A stretch of 8,336 bases of DNA from Rhodospirillaceae bacterium. Lineage in GTDB: Bacteria; Pseudomonadota; Alphaproteobacteria; Rhodospirillales; Magnetovibrionaceae. The notes below the pieces were generated by a model, which searched no databases, had not been told where the DNA came from, and worked only from the letters and a program-made list of their open reading frames with translations. This document shows positions 1-5,601 of the stretch, in pieces. The stretch spans positions 3,259 through 11,594 of the forward strand of contig NVTL01000069.1 in NCBI GenBank assembly GCA_002401565.1. The letters run 5' to 3'. The position numbers were made by a program, and so were the translations under genes. Numbering within the stretch: the stretch's first letter is position 1; every line of letters begins with the position of its first letter.

Positions 1-1003
1 CGGCAAAGATCGCCGACAATGGGGTTTGCGCGCCCGCGGCGTAGTTTACGCCGGAACGGGTGAAGGATCCGGAACCCGCATAACTGGACAGAAAACTGCC
101 AATGATATTGGACAAGCCTTGGCCGACAAATTCCTGACTGCTGTCAATCCGCTGGTGGGATTTTGCGGCAATCGAACGACTGATGGAAACGGCTTCGATC
201 AAGCCTAACAGGGCCACGGCAAACGCTTGTGGGGCCAACATTTTCATGGTGGCAAAGCTGAAGGTCGGCATGCTCAACGGCGGCAATTGCGCCGGAATTT
301 CGCCAACGACGGTCACGCCATGGCTGGAACCGTCCAAAACATAAGACAAAAAACTACCCGCGATCAAAGCCAACAACAGGTTCGGAAATTTGGGCTTGAT
401 GCGTTTAATTACAATGGCCAGAACCAAGGTCAACATGGCCACGACAAAAACATAACTGTTAAAAGAGCCTATGCCTTCCCACAGATTGACCCATGTGTGC
501 AAAAAACTGTCGCCACGTTCGGCCTGTACGCCCAAAACGTTTTTCATTTGCGACGTGGCGATCAAAATCGCGGCACCGGCGGTAAAGCCCAAAACCACCG
601 TATGCGATACAAAATTCACCAACATGCCCATGCGCGCCAGACCAAAAGCCAACTGATAGGCTCCGGCCAAGAACGTCAACGTTAAGGTCATGGATACAAA
701 TTCAGGCGTGCCCGGTGTGGCGTGTCCACTGACCGCAGAAAAAACCACAATCGAAATCGCCGTCGTCGGCCCCGAAATCAAATGCCGGGAAGACCCAAAA
801 AGAGCGGCGACAATCGGCGTCACCATCGCAGTATACAAACCATATTGCGGCGGCAAGCCTGCAATCATGGCAAAAGCGACGCCTTGCGGCAAAACAATGA
901 CGGCACCGGTAAAACCAGCGATGATATCCGCCCGCAAGGTTTCTTTGGTAACCATCGGCCACCAAACCAGGAACGGAAACAGATTTTTGAAAGTCGACAA
1001 CAT
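1..1003 (-). CDS. SulP-family anion (sulfate/bicarbonate-type) permease, partial
   Basis: This is the first 334 codons of an inner-membrane SulP (SLC26-like) transporter, which moves sulfate or a related anion. The C-terminal part, including any cytoplasmic STAS domain, lies beyond the left edge. The reading frame is open from ATG at 1003 to position 2. Family signatures are clear: residues 30-50 (GFTGAVIVLPQGVAFAMIAG), then PPQYGLYTAM, then SSRHLISGPTTA near residue 75, and later LLGLIEAVSISRSIA (about 265-280) followed by KSHQRIDSSQEFVGQG. Several hydrophobic membrane spans are evident. The start is chosen because the N-terminus has the usual short lead before the first span. However, the bases just before it are C-rich rather than purine-rich, and AAAGG lies 11 nt upstream of the ATG. 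It is separated from the M48 gene by 161 bp, so it is probably a separate transcription unit. The substrate cannot be told from the sequence. Confidence 0.93.
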   Translation of the reverse strand, partial: MLSTFKNLFPFLVWWPMVTKETLRADIIAGFTGAVIVLPQGVAFAMIAGLPPQYGLYTAMVTPIVAALFGSSRHLISGPTTAISIVVFSAVSGHATPGTPEFVSMTLTLTFLAGAYQLAFGLARMGMLVNFVSHTVVLGFTAGAAILIATSQMKNVLGVQAERGDSFLHTWVNLWEGIGSFNSYVFVVAMLTLVLAIVIKRIKPKFPNLLLALIAGSFLSYVLDGSSHGVTVVGEIPAQLPPLSMPTFSFATMKMLAPQAFAVALLGLIEAVSISRSIAAKSHQRIDSSQEFVGQGLSNIIGSFLSSYAGSGSFTRSGVNYAAGAQTPLSAIFA

Positions 1004-1069
1004 AACGGAGGGGGCCTTTATATTAGAAAAGCACAATCTACTCTTTTTGCTTTGAGAGTCTAGGGTTTT

Positions 1070-1114
1070 CCCCACTTTTTGTGGGGTTTGAGGCAAAAGA
1101 CCACCAAACCCCAT
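1070..1114. repeat. Two mutually exclusive hairpins between the M48 and SulP genes
   Basis: CCCCAC (1070-1075) can pair with GTGGGG (1081-1086) across a T5 loop. TGGGGTTTG (1082-1090) can instead pair perfectly with CAAACCCCA (1105-1113) across a 14-nt loop. The shared GGGG block means only one can form at a time. Neither hairpin is followed by a clear T-run on either strand, so a standard intrinsic terminator is not supported. On the minus strand the element lies in the presumed leader of the SulP gene or the trailer of the M48 gene. Confidence 0.4.
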
Positions 1115-1164
1115 ATGAAGTCAAGCCATAGGCCTGTGTTTTATGCGTTTTAGGCTTAAAAAAA

Positions 1165-2268
1165 CTACTTTCCACAAATGGCTTTAAGGTTTTTCCATTG
1201 TGCCTCGCTTAAAGCCCAGCCTGTCGATGACGTTGATTGGACTTCACGGGCAAGGGCTTCGCGGACATCGCTGGAGGGATGTGAAGACAGCATGTTGGGC
1301 ATTTTAAAAAATGAGCCTTTGCCTTCGTCTTCTTTATCTTTCAAACGTTCAAAAAACCGAGCAATGCCCGCCGTGCTGATATTTGCCCGCCGCAACGTCT
1401 CAATCGCATCGATATCCGCTTGGCGTTCGGCTTCGCGGCTGTGCGACATCATCATCATTATATTTGATAGATTGCCCATAACATTGCCGCCAAACATCAT
1501 GTCGGACAACATCTGAAAACCAAAGCTGCGCACGACACCGTGCATGCCGTGGCGATGGTTCACGTGGGCCATTTCGTGGGCCAGAACGCCGGCCAGTTCA
1601 TCAGAGCTTTCGGCTTTATCAATGAGGCCGCGAAAGATGAACATATGTCCGCCGGGCAGAGCCATTGCGTTGACCATGGTATTGTCCAGAACGTCGACCT
1701 GATAGCCAAAAGGTCCGGAACTGTACGCGCTTAAATACGTCACCATGGTGTTAAGTGCCTGAACGCCCGCATCCTCTGTGCATTGATTTGGGGCCTTCGT
1801 TTTTGAAAACAAAGCCTGCATATCCTTGGCATAGCCTTCGCCGATATTTTTCTCTGTTTCATAAGGGATCATGGCGACCACGGCGGACGCCATCACCGGA
1901 ATAGACACATACGCCACACCAATCAGCCCCACCGTCACCAAAACCGATAGGCCCATATTGCGCAAGGTGCGTTGTTTTTGGCTGTCTATGTTTGGCGCGC
2001 GGTTTTTTAAGGCCTGAAAGGCTTCGGACGAGCTCAAAACAAGACGAGCCTCGCTATCTTCAACAACCAAACGCGTGGTCCCGCCCCCTTGATCGGACAG
2101 GCTTATGGCTTGATAAGGCCATTGCTCTATCACTTGTCCGTCTGCGCCAAGGATATCTAAAGCCTCTGCATACAACTGAACCGTAACGTCATGACGCACC
2201 GCCGTGCGACCATCATAATATGTGGCGTCAAAAGTCTGCACTTTATATACCGCCGACATCAAAGGCAT
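1165..2268 (-). CDS. Membrane-anchored M48-family zinc metallopeptidase
   Basis: This is a 367-residue protein. Residues 1 to about 95 form a soluble beta-rich N-terminal domain of the kind found before some M48 peptidases (DUF7092-like, from memory). One transmembrane segment follows at about 106-133, preceded by basic residues (KQRTLR), which suggests a periplasmic catalytic domain. The zinc site is HEMAH at 231-235. The third ligand is probably Glu281 in SREAERQAD, and the conserved SSHPSSDVR comes at 328-336. M48 enzymes of this type degrade or process damaged envelope proteins. The only two cysteines, C163 and C365, both fall in the presumed periplasmic part and could form a disulfide. 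The start overlaps the end of the DUF898 gene by 26 nt and has GAAGG 8 nt upstream, so translation is probably coupled. A second ATG at 2259 lacks such a site. The precise substrate is unknown. Confidence 0.92.
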   Translation of the reverse strand: MPLMSAVYKVQTFDATYYDGRTAVRHDVTVQLYAEALDILGADGQVIEQWPYQAISLSDQGGGTTRLVVEDSEARLVLSSSEAFQALKNRAPNIDSQKQRTLRNMGLSVLVTVGLIGVAYVSIPVMASAVVAMIPYETEKNIGEGYAKDMQALFSKTKAPNQCTEDAGVQALNTMVTYLSAYSSGPFGYQVDVLDNTMVNAMALPGGHMFIFRGLIDKAESSDELAGVLAHEMAHVNHRHGMHGVVRSFGFQMLSDMMFGGNVMGNLSNIMMMMSHSREAERQADIDAIETLRRANISTAGIARFFERLKDKEDEGKGSFFKMPNMLSSHPSSDVREALAREVQSTSSTGWALSEAQWKNLKAICGK

Positions 2269-3373
2269 CTGCTAGGCCTTCGCCATGGGAAGGTCTTTCT
2301 TGCGTGCTTTGCAAAAGTTGAGAAAAATCCCCATCGCCAACCAAGCCCACATGGCGTTCGACAAAATTCAAATACCGCTTAATCGCCCACGGTAAAGCCA
2401 AGCCAAGCGTAAAAAAGACCAACAAGCTGTTGCCGACGGTCAGCCACATAAAACCGAACCCCGTATTGGTGCTGGTCAAGGCATGCCCGTGAAATTGCGT
2501 GCTGGAAATGAAATGATTATAAGCCCGCCCGCGATACCACAAAAAGGCTAATCCAATGGGAATGAGGCCTAAGTACATGGCGATGATCATGTTAAACAGC
2601 TCAAGAACCATATCTGGATTGGGTTGCCCCCCTGCTTCAACAGAGTTAAATATTGCTTCAAGGTTGCCGATAGAGCCTGCCGTATTCCATACGCCAAACA
2701 TGTACAAAGCCCCAATCCCCCACACCACCAAAAAAGGACGATAGAGCTTTTTAACGCTGGGCGAAAAATCAAAGGGTTCGTCGCCGACCCACGTGTGTTT
2801 CATTTCATAACGTTTTAACCACACACTGCACACCGGCCAAGCAAGGCCCAGTGTTAGGGCTGTTGCTGCATAAGAAGCAATCGCCATCAAACCGTACTTA
2901 ACCGACGATCCGGTTTGCGAACTGTAAATTCCCCGCCAATGGGTGCGGGTTAAACGGTAACGCCGGGCCCGAAAAAAGGCCACACCAACCAAAAACACAA
3001 TGATCAGACCCTGAGAAATCCCCAACACCACACGCGCCTGTTCGTGTTCATTCGCAAGCAGACCGTCAATGAGTCCAATCGCGGCAAACAAGGGAAACAA
3101 AATCAGGAAAAACACCACCAGAAAGCCCATAAACAGCTCTTTTCCGGTGCCACTGTATTCCAAGCGATCCCCCATGATTTCAAGATTACCCCAGATGTAA
3201 CGACGCAACCGTGTTTTCCCCCAAAACCGATAAATGCCAAGGGTCAACACCATCAAAATCAGATTGACGATATAGATCTTCAGCAACTCAAAGCCCTGAA
3301 CATGGTTTTGGATAAGCGCCCGCGTTTGCGGAACGGCTGAGCGTTGAACGTCATGCGATGCATCTGTTTGCAA
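2243..3373 (-). CDS. DUF898/YjgN-family polytopic membrane protein
   Basis: This is a 376-residue inner-membrane protein with roughly seven or eight hydrophobic spans (near 30-50, 78-105, 122-137, 160-184, 210-235, 258-280 and 308-333). It matches the YjgN/DUF898 family, whose function is not known. The family signature LGIYRFWGKTRLRRYIWGN is at 45-63. Related blocks recur at 174-203 (LGLAWPV...LKRYEMKHTWVGDEPFDF) and 322-350 (LGLALPWAIKRYLNFVERHVGLVGDGDF), so the protein seems to be built from repeats. The start is TTG, chosen because AAGGA lies 7 nt upstream; the first in-frame ATG codon is only at residue 41, inside the first membrane span. The downstream M48 gene overlaps its 3' end, an arrangement known for this family, which suggests that the two proteins work together. 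That functional link is inference. Confidence 0.88.
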   Translation of the reverse strand: MQTDASHDVQRSAVPQTRALIQNHVQGFELLKIYIVNLILMVLTLGIYRFWGKTRLRRYIWGNLEIMGDRLEYSGTGKELFMGFLVVFFLILFPLFAAIGLIDGLLANEHEQARVVLGISQGLIIVFLVGVAFFRARRYRLTRTHWRGIYSSQTGSSVKYGLMAIASYAATALTLGLAWPVCSVWLKRYEMKHTWVGDEPFDFSPSVKKLYRPFLVVWGIGALYMFGVWNTAGSIGNLEAIFNSVEAGGQPNPDMVLELFNMIIAMYLGLIPIGLAFLWYRGRAYNHFISSTQFHGHALTSTNTGFGFMWLTVGNSLLVFFTLGLALPWAIKRYLNFVERHVGLVGDGDFSQLLQSTQERPSHGEGLADAFDVGGI

Positions 3374-3380
3374 AATTTCT

Positions 3381-3385
3381 TCCTT
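3381..3385 (-). promoter_or_regulatory. Ribosome binding site supporting a TTG start for the DUF898 gene
   Basis: Read on the minus strand this is AAGGA, continuing as AAGGAAG. It is 7 nt before the TTG at 3371-3373. No ATG or GTG is as well placed, so this site decides the start. Confidence 0.6.
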
Positions 3386-3439
3386 ATAAATAAAAGCAAC
3401 TATTCAGAACTTACCTTAAACTTATTACACTCATGCATA

Positions 3440-3454
3440 GATGTAAATTACATC
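3440..3454. promoter_or_regulatory. Perfect 7-1-7 inverted repeat in the divergent promoter region
   Basis: GATGTAA-A-TTACATC is a perfect dyad typical in size of a dimeric repressor or activator site. It lies in the 158-bp AT-rich gap between the DUF898 gene (minus) and the hydrolase gene (plus), 67 nt before the first and 77 nt before the second. The binding protein is unknown and no matching regulator gene adjoins. Confidence 0.4.
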
Positions 3455-3483
3455 GCACTTTTTAATGTCATAATTTCTTTAAC

Positions 3484-3511
3484 TTGAGGCATACTGACAC
3501 AACTTTATACC
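3484..3511 (+). promoter_or_regulatory. Putative sigma70-type promoter of the hydrolase gene
   Basis: TTGAGG (3484-3489) and TATACC (3506-3511) are separated by 16 bp. Each matches four of six consensus positions. Transcription would begin near 3518, giving a short leader before ATG 3532. A dyad at 3511-3525 covers the expected start point. Confidence 0.35.
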
Positions 3512-3525
3512 TTTAACGATTAAAG
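3511..3525. repeat. Short dyad CTTTAA-CGA-TTAAAG before the hydrolase start
   Basis: This is a 6-bp perfect inverted repeat with a 3-nt spacer, ending 6 nt before the ATG. It overlaps the presumed transcription start and the place where a Shine-Dalgarno sequence would be. It could be an operator or a weak translation-blocking hairpin, but an AT-rich stem this short can also arise by chance. Confidence 0.3.
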
Positions 3526-3531
3526 CGAAAT

Positions 3532-4320
3532 ATGATGACCGTCGAACTTTCTTATACAGAACAAGGCTTGCCTCAAGGCCCGCCGATTGTGATTTTACAC
3601 GGGCTGTTTGGCTCTAAACGCAATTGGGGCGCGGTGGCAAAATCCCTTTCAACGACCCATCGCGTGTTTACGTTGGATCTTCGCAATCACGGAGAATCGC
3701 CTTGGGTTGATGGCATGACGTACGAGGCCTTGGCCGCCGATGTGGCCCAGTTTATTTATCATCATGGGTTAGAATCCTGCACCGTTTTGGGCCATTCCAT
3801 GGGCGGAAAAACCGCAATGATGCTGGCGTTGCGCAAACCCGAATTGGTTAGCAGGCTGGTGGTCGTCGATATTGCCCCAGTGCAGCGTGAAACCGATATT
3901 GGTGCTTATATTAAGGTCATGGCGAATGTGCCGTTAGAAACCTGTAAATCCCGCACAGACGTCGAAGACCACATCAGTCACGCCGTCACCAATATCGGCA
4001 TTCGTCAGTTTTTGCTGCAAAATTTAATCCGCGAAGACCACAAATTTCAGTGGCGGCTAAACCTTGCAGCCTTGGATTCTGGCATGAAAGACATTGCGGA
4101 TTTTAAAGCCCTCCCCCACGAAACCCATTACCCCGGCCCGACGCAATTCATCACGGGCGGGAAATCTGATTATGTGTTGCCCCACCATAAAAGCACCATA
4201 AACACCCTATTCCCCAAAGCCCGCATCGCCACCATCAAAGGGGCCAGTCATTGGGTTCATGCCGAATCCCATGACGATTTTATGGATGTACTGAACGCAT
4301 TCCTCAACAGCCCTAACTAA
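3532..4320 (+). CDS. Alpha/beta-fold hydrolase (YbfF/ABHD11-type esterase)
   Basis: This is a 262-residue cytoplasmic hydrolase with no signal peptide. The oxyanion-hole strand ends in HGLFGSKRNW (23-32). It is followed by LDLRNHGES (48-56), the nucleophile elbow GHSMGG with Ser89, the strand VVVDIAPV (110-117), a probable acid Asp213 in GGKSDYV, and the catalytic His240 in GASHWVHAE. The HGLFGSKRNW and GHSMGGK blocks and the overall length are those of the YbfF/ABHD11 esterase group, which cleaves short acyl esters or thioesters in vitro. The natural substrate is not evident. Two adjacent ATG codons (3532 and 3535) could serve as start; neither has a strong Shine-Dalgarno sequence. The gene is divergent from the DUF898-M48 operon. 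Its stop is followed by AT-rich DNA, and the only strong structure there is the 46-bp palindrome. Confidence 0.9.
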   Translation: MMTVELSYTEQGLPQGPPIVILHGLFGSKRNWGAVAKSLSTTHRVFTLDLRNHGESPWVDGMTYEALAADVAQFIYHHGLESCTVLGHSMGGKTAMMLALRKPELVSRLVVVDIAPVQRETDIGAYIKVMANVPLETCKSRTDVEDHISHAVTNIGIRQFLLQNLIREDHKFQWRLNLAALDSGMKDIADFKALPHETHYPGPTQFITGGKSDYVLPHHKSTINTLFPKARIATIKGASHWVHAESHDDFMDVLNAFLNSPN

Positions 4321-4364
4321 TTTTTAAAATAACCTGCTAGCCTAGACAAAACAATATTTAACGA

Positions 4365-4410
4365 CGATACATGTTAACAACGCTGTATACAGCGTTGTTA
4401 ACATGTATCG
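4365..4410. repeat. Perfect 46-bp palindrome without spacer
   Basis: The 23 bases from 4365 to 4387 are the exact reverse complement of 4388-4410, with no central spacer. Smaller palindromes are nested inside: ACATGT and GTTAAC in each arm and GTATAC at the centre. The symmetry stops abruptly on both sides. It lies 44 bp after the hydrolase stop and 73 bp before the -35 box of the next gene. As RNA it would form a long hairpin that could end hydrolase transcription or protect its 3' end. However, no T-run follows on either strand, so it is not a textbook terminator. It could also be a protein-binding site or the trace of a mobile element. Confidence 0.9.
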
Positions 4411-4482
4411 ATTGATATTGCAACTAAATAACATACTGAAAATATTGGTTATTTTAACATAGAATCTTCAAGCTTGTTGAGG

Positions 4483-4510
4483 TTGACATAACGCAACATA
4501 CTGCTATCAT
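4483..4510 (+). promoter_or_regulatory. Strong sigma70-type promoter of the island gene pair
   Basis: A perfect TTGACA (4483-4488) is followed after 16 bp by TATCAT (4505-4510, five of six matches), with the expected start near 4517. The 8-bp direct repeat TGACATAA occurs at 4484-4491, over the -35 box, and at 4510-4517, over the end of the -10 box and the start point. This layout would suit an autorepressor binding both copies. Confidence 0.65.
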
Positions 4511-4525
4511 GACATAATTGTTATT

Positions 4526-4531
4526 AAGGAG
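4526..4531 (+). promoter_or_regulatory. Shine-Dalgarno site deciding the GTG start at 4541
   Basis: AAGGAG lies 9 nt before the GTG. It is the best ribosome binding site in the window and fixes the non-ATG start of the first island gene. Confidence 0.7.
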
Positions 4532-4540
4532 TTTTGAATT

Positions 4541-4990
4541 GTGGCTTTATTAGAGGTGGTGAAAAGAGAAACACTTATTCTTGAACATCAAGAACAAAAA
4601 ATATCCACACATATTAAAGAGCTTGAAGATGAGCTAATGAGCATTAGAAAAAAGCTCATCTACTTAACGTCCATCGAAGCAGAAGCAAAAGGTGACTTAG
4701 AGCCCTTACATGGCATCCCCTTTACGAAAAAGAATGCCCGCGTACACCGTGCGTGGATGTCCGTACAATACGCTTTTCGCAAACAAACAAACAATTCTGG
4801 TTTGCATGCAAAAGATTTAGAAAAAACAATGCTTGATTTCATCCCCGACTTAAAGAGCCCTACTTTTCGGGCATACCTGCACAGGTTTAAAAAAGATAGT
4901 CTTATTGAAAGAAAATCATCCGGCAGATGGGTGCTTAAAAAGAGCCAAACAGCAAGTGTTAGCGGGCATTATAAAAATGAACCCACATGA
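4541..4990 (+). CDS. Small coiled-coil / winged-helix-like protein, possible antitoxin or regulator
   Basis: This is a 149-residue protein of no family I can name. Residues 1 to about 48 are charged and heptad-like (VVKRETLILEHQEQ, then IKELEDELMSIRKKL) and should form a coiled coil, hence probably a dimer. The middle is basic. Residues about 86-134 read like a winged helix: SGLHAKDLEKTML, then SPTFRAYLHRFKKDSLIER, ending in SGRWVLKK, which resembles a wing strand. The GTG start is set by AAGGAG 9 nt upstream and a strong promoter. It overlaps the next gene by 14 nt, so the two are co-translated. Base composition is clearly AT-richer than in clpB or the M48 gene, suggesting acquisition. By position it could be the DNA-binding antitoxin of a toxin-antitoxin pair that represses its own promoter. 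This is inference; it might also be an unrelated phage- or plasmid-type regulator. Confidence 0.75.
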   Translation: MALLEVVKRETLILEHQEQKISTHIKELEDELMSIRKKLIYLTSIEAEAKGDLEPLHGIPFTKKNARVHRAWMSVQYAFRKQTNNSGLHAKDLEKTMLDFIPDLKSPTFRAYLHRFKKDSLIERKSSGRWVLKKSQTASVSGHYKNEPT

Positions 4991-5489
4991 TCCATTCGAA
5001 TTTATACTGACTTCAAGTGGGCGTGATGAACTAGGGGAAATCCCCCACGAAGTCGCCGTTGGTATTGGCTACCACAATGGTCCAATCAAATTACAGCGGG
5101 GCTTCCCAGGCCCAAAAGGGTATGGTTTTCTTCATGTAGAAAAAAATGCCCGTCGAATGCAATTATTATCAGACTTCGGATTTGGTGGCTTTTTACAATT
5201 TTGTGAATTTGTCGCGCAACATTACGATTGGATCGGAAAAGCAAAAAAAGATCGCCTGATTATTGTACGCGAGCATGATGGCTACGACTTCTGTTTATTC
5301 ATTGAGCATAAAATTAAAGGTACAGACCACTGGTCTATTGTCACGGGCCTACCTAAGCGTATATCACGCGAAGAAAAACTTTGGGTGAATTCGCGGATGG
5401 GTGGGAGCGAACCCACACCATGCACTGTCGAGAAGCGCATCCGATTTGAGACCTTATCGTTATCAGAAAAAACTAAGTCTCGACGATAA
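4977..5489 (+). CDS. Putative BECR-fold nuclease-like protein, possible toxin
   Basis: This is a 170-residue soluble protein with no signal peptide or membrane span. From about residue 36 to 130 it follows the pattern I associate with phage-type barnase/EndoU/colicin/RelE-like (PBECR) nucleases. The blocks are IKLQRGFPG, then GYGFLHVEKNARRM with His53 (a candidate catalytic residue), a helix ending in FCEFVAQHYDWI, the strand DRLIIVREHD, the strand CLFIEHKI, and HWSIVTGLPKR (118-128). The usual second histidine of the H-I-x-x-x-H pattern is not in the standard place (Asn57/Ala58 here), so activity is uncertain. The start is the ATG at 4977, inside the end of the preceding gene (14-nt overlap) and without a good Shine-Dalgarno site, which implies coupling. 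An upstream TTG at 4905 is less likely. It ends about 110 bp from the convergent clpB stop. Family assignment is moderate; the toxin role is inference. Confidence 0.72.
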   Translation: MNPHDPFEFILTSSGRDELGEIPHEVAVGIGYHNGPIKLQRGFPGPKGYGFLHVEKNARRMQLLSDFGFGGFLQFCEFVAQHYDWIGKAKKDRLIIVREHDGYDFCLFIEHKIKGTDHWSIVTGLPKRISREEKLWVNSRMGGSEPTPCTVEKRIRFETLSLSEKTKSRR

Positions 5490-5601
5490 ACGGGCCCTAA
5501 CGCTCTAAGCATCCACGAACTACTTTAATAATAGATCCAATAGCCTCCCTATTGCAACAAGCTTATTAACTCAAAGCCAATTTTGATACTTATTTAAAAA
5601 A

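Noticed and set aside
227..685. Plus-strand open frame (152 codons) opposite the SulP gene
   Set aside because: The minus-strand frame encodes clear SulP motifs here. The plus frame is Gln/His/Arg-rich with no family character.
1070..1086. CCCCAC/GTGGGG hairpin as an intrinsic terminator
   Set aside because: Only three T residues follow on the plus strand and an A-run follows on the minus strand.
4905..4976. N-terminal extension of the BECR-like gene from a TTG
   Set aside because: It would lengthen the overlap with the preceding gene to 86 nt and uses TTG without a good site. The ATG at 4977 gives the usual short overlap.
5538..5554. Hairpin CAATAG-CCTCC-CTATTG between the BECR-like gene and clpB as a bidirectional terminator
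   Set aside because: The stem is only 6 bp, half A/T, and no T-run follows on either strand.
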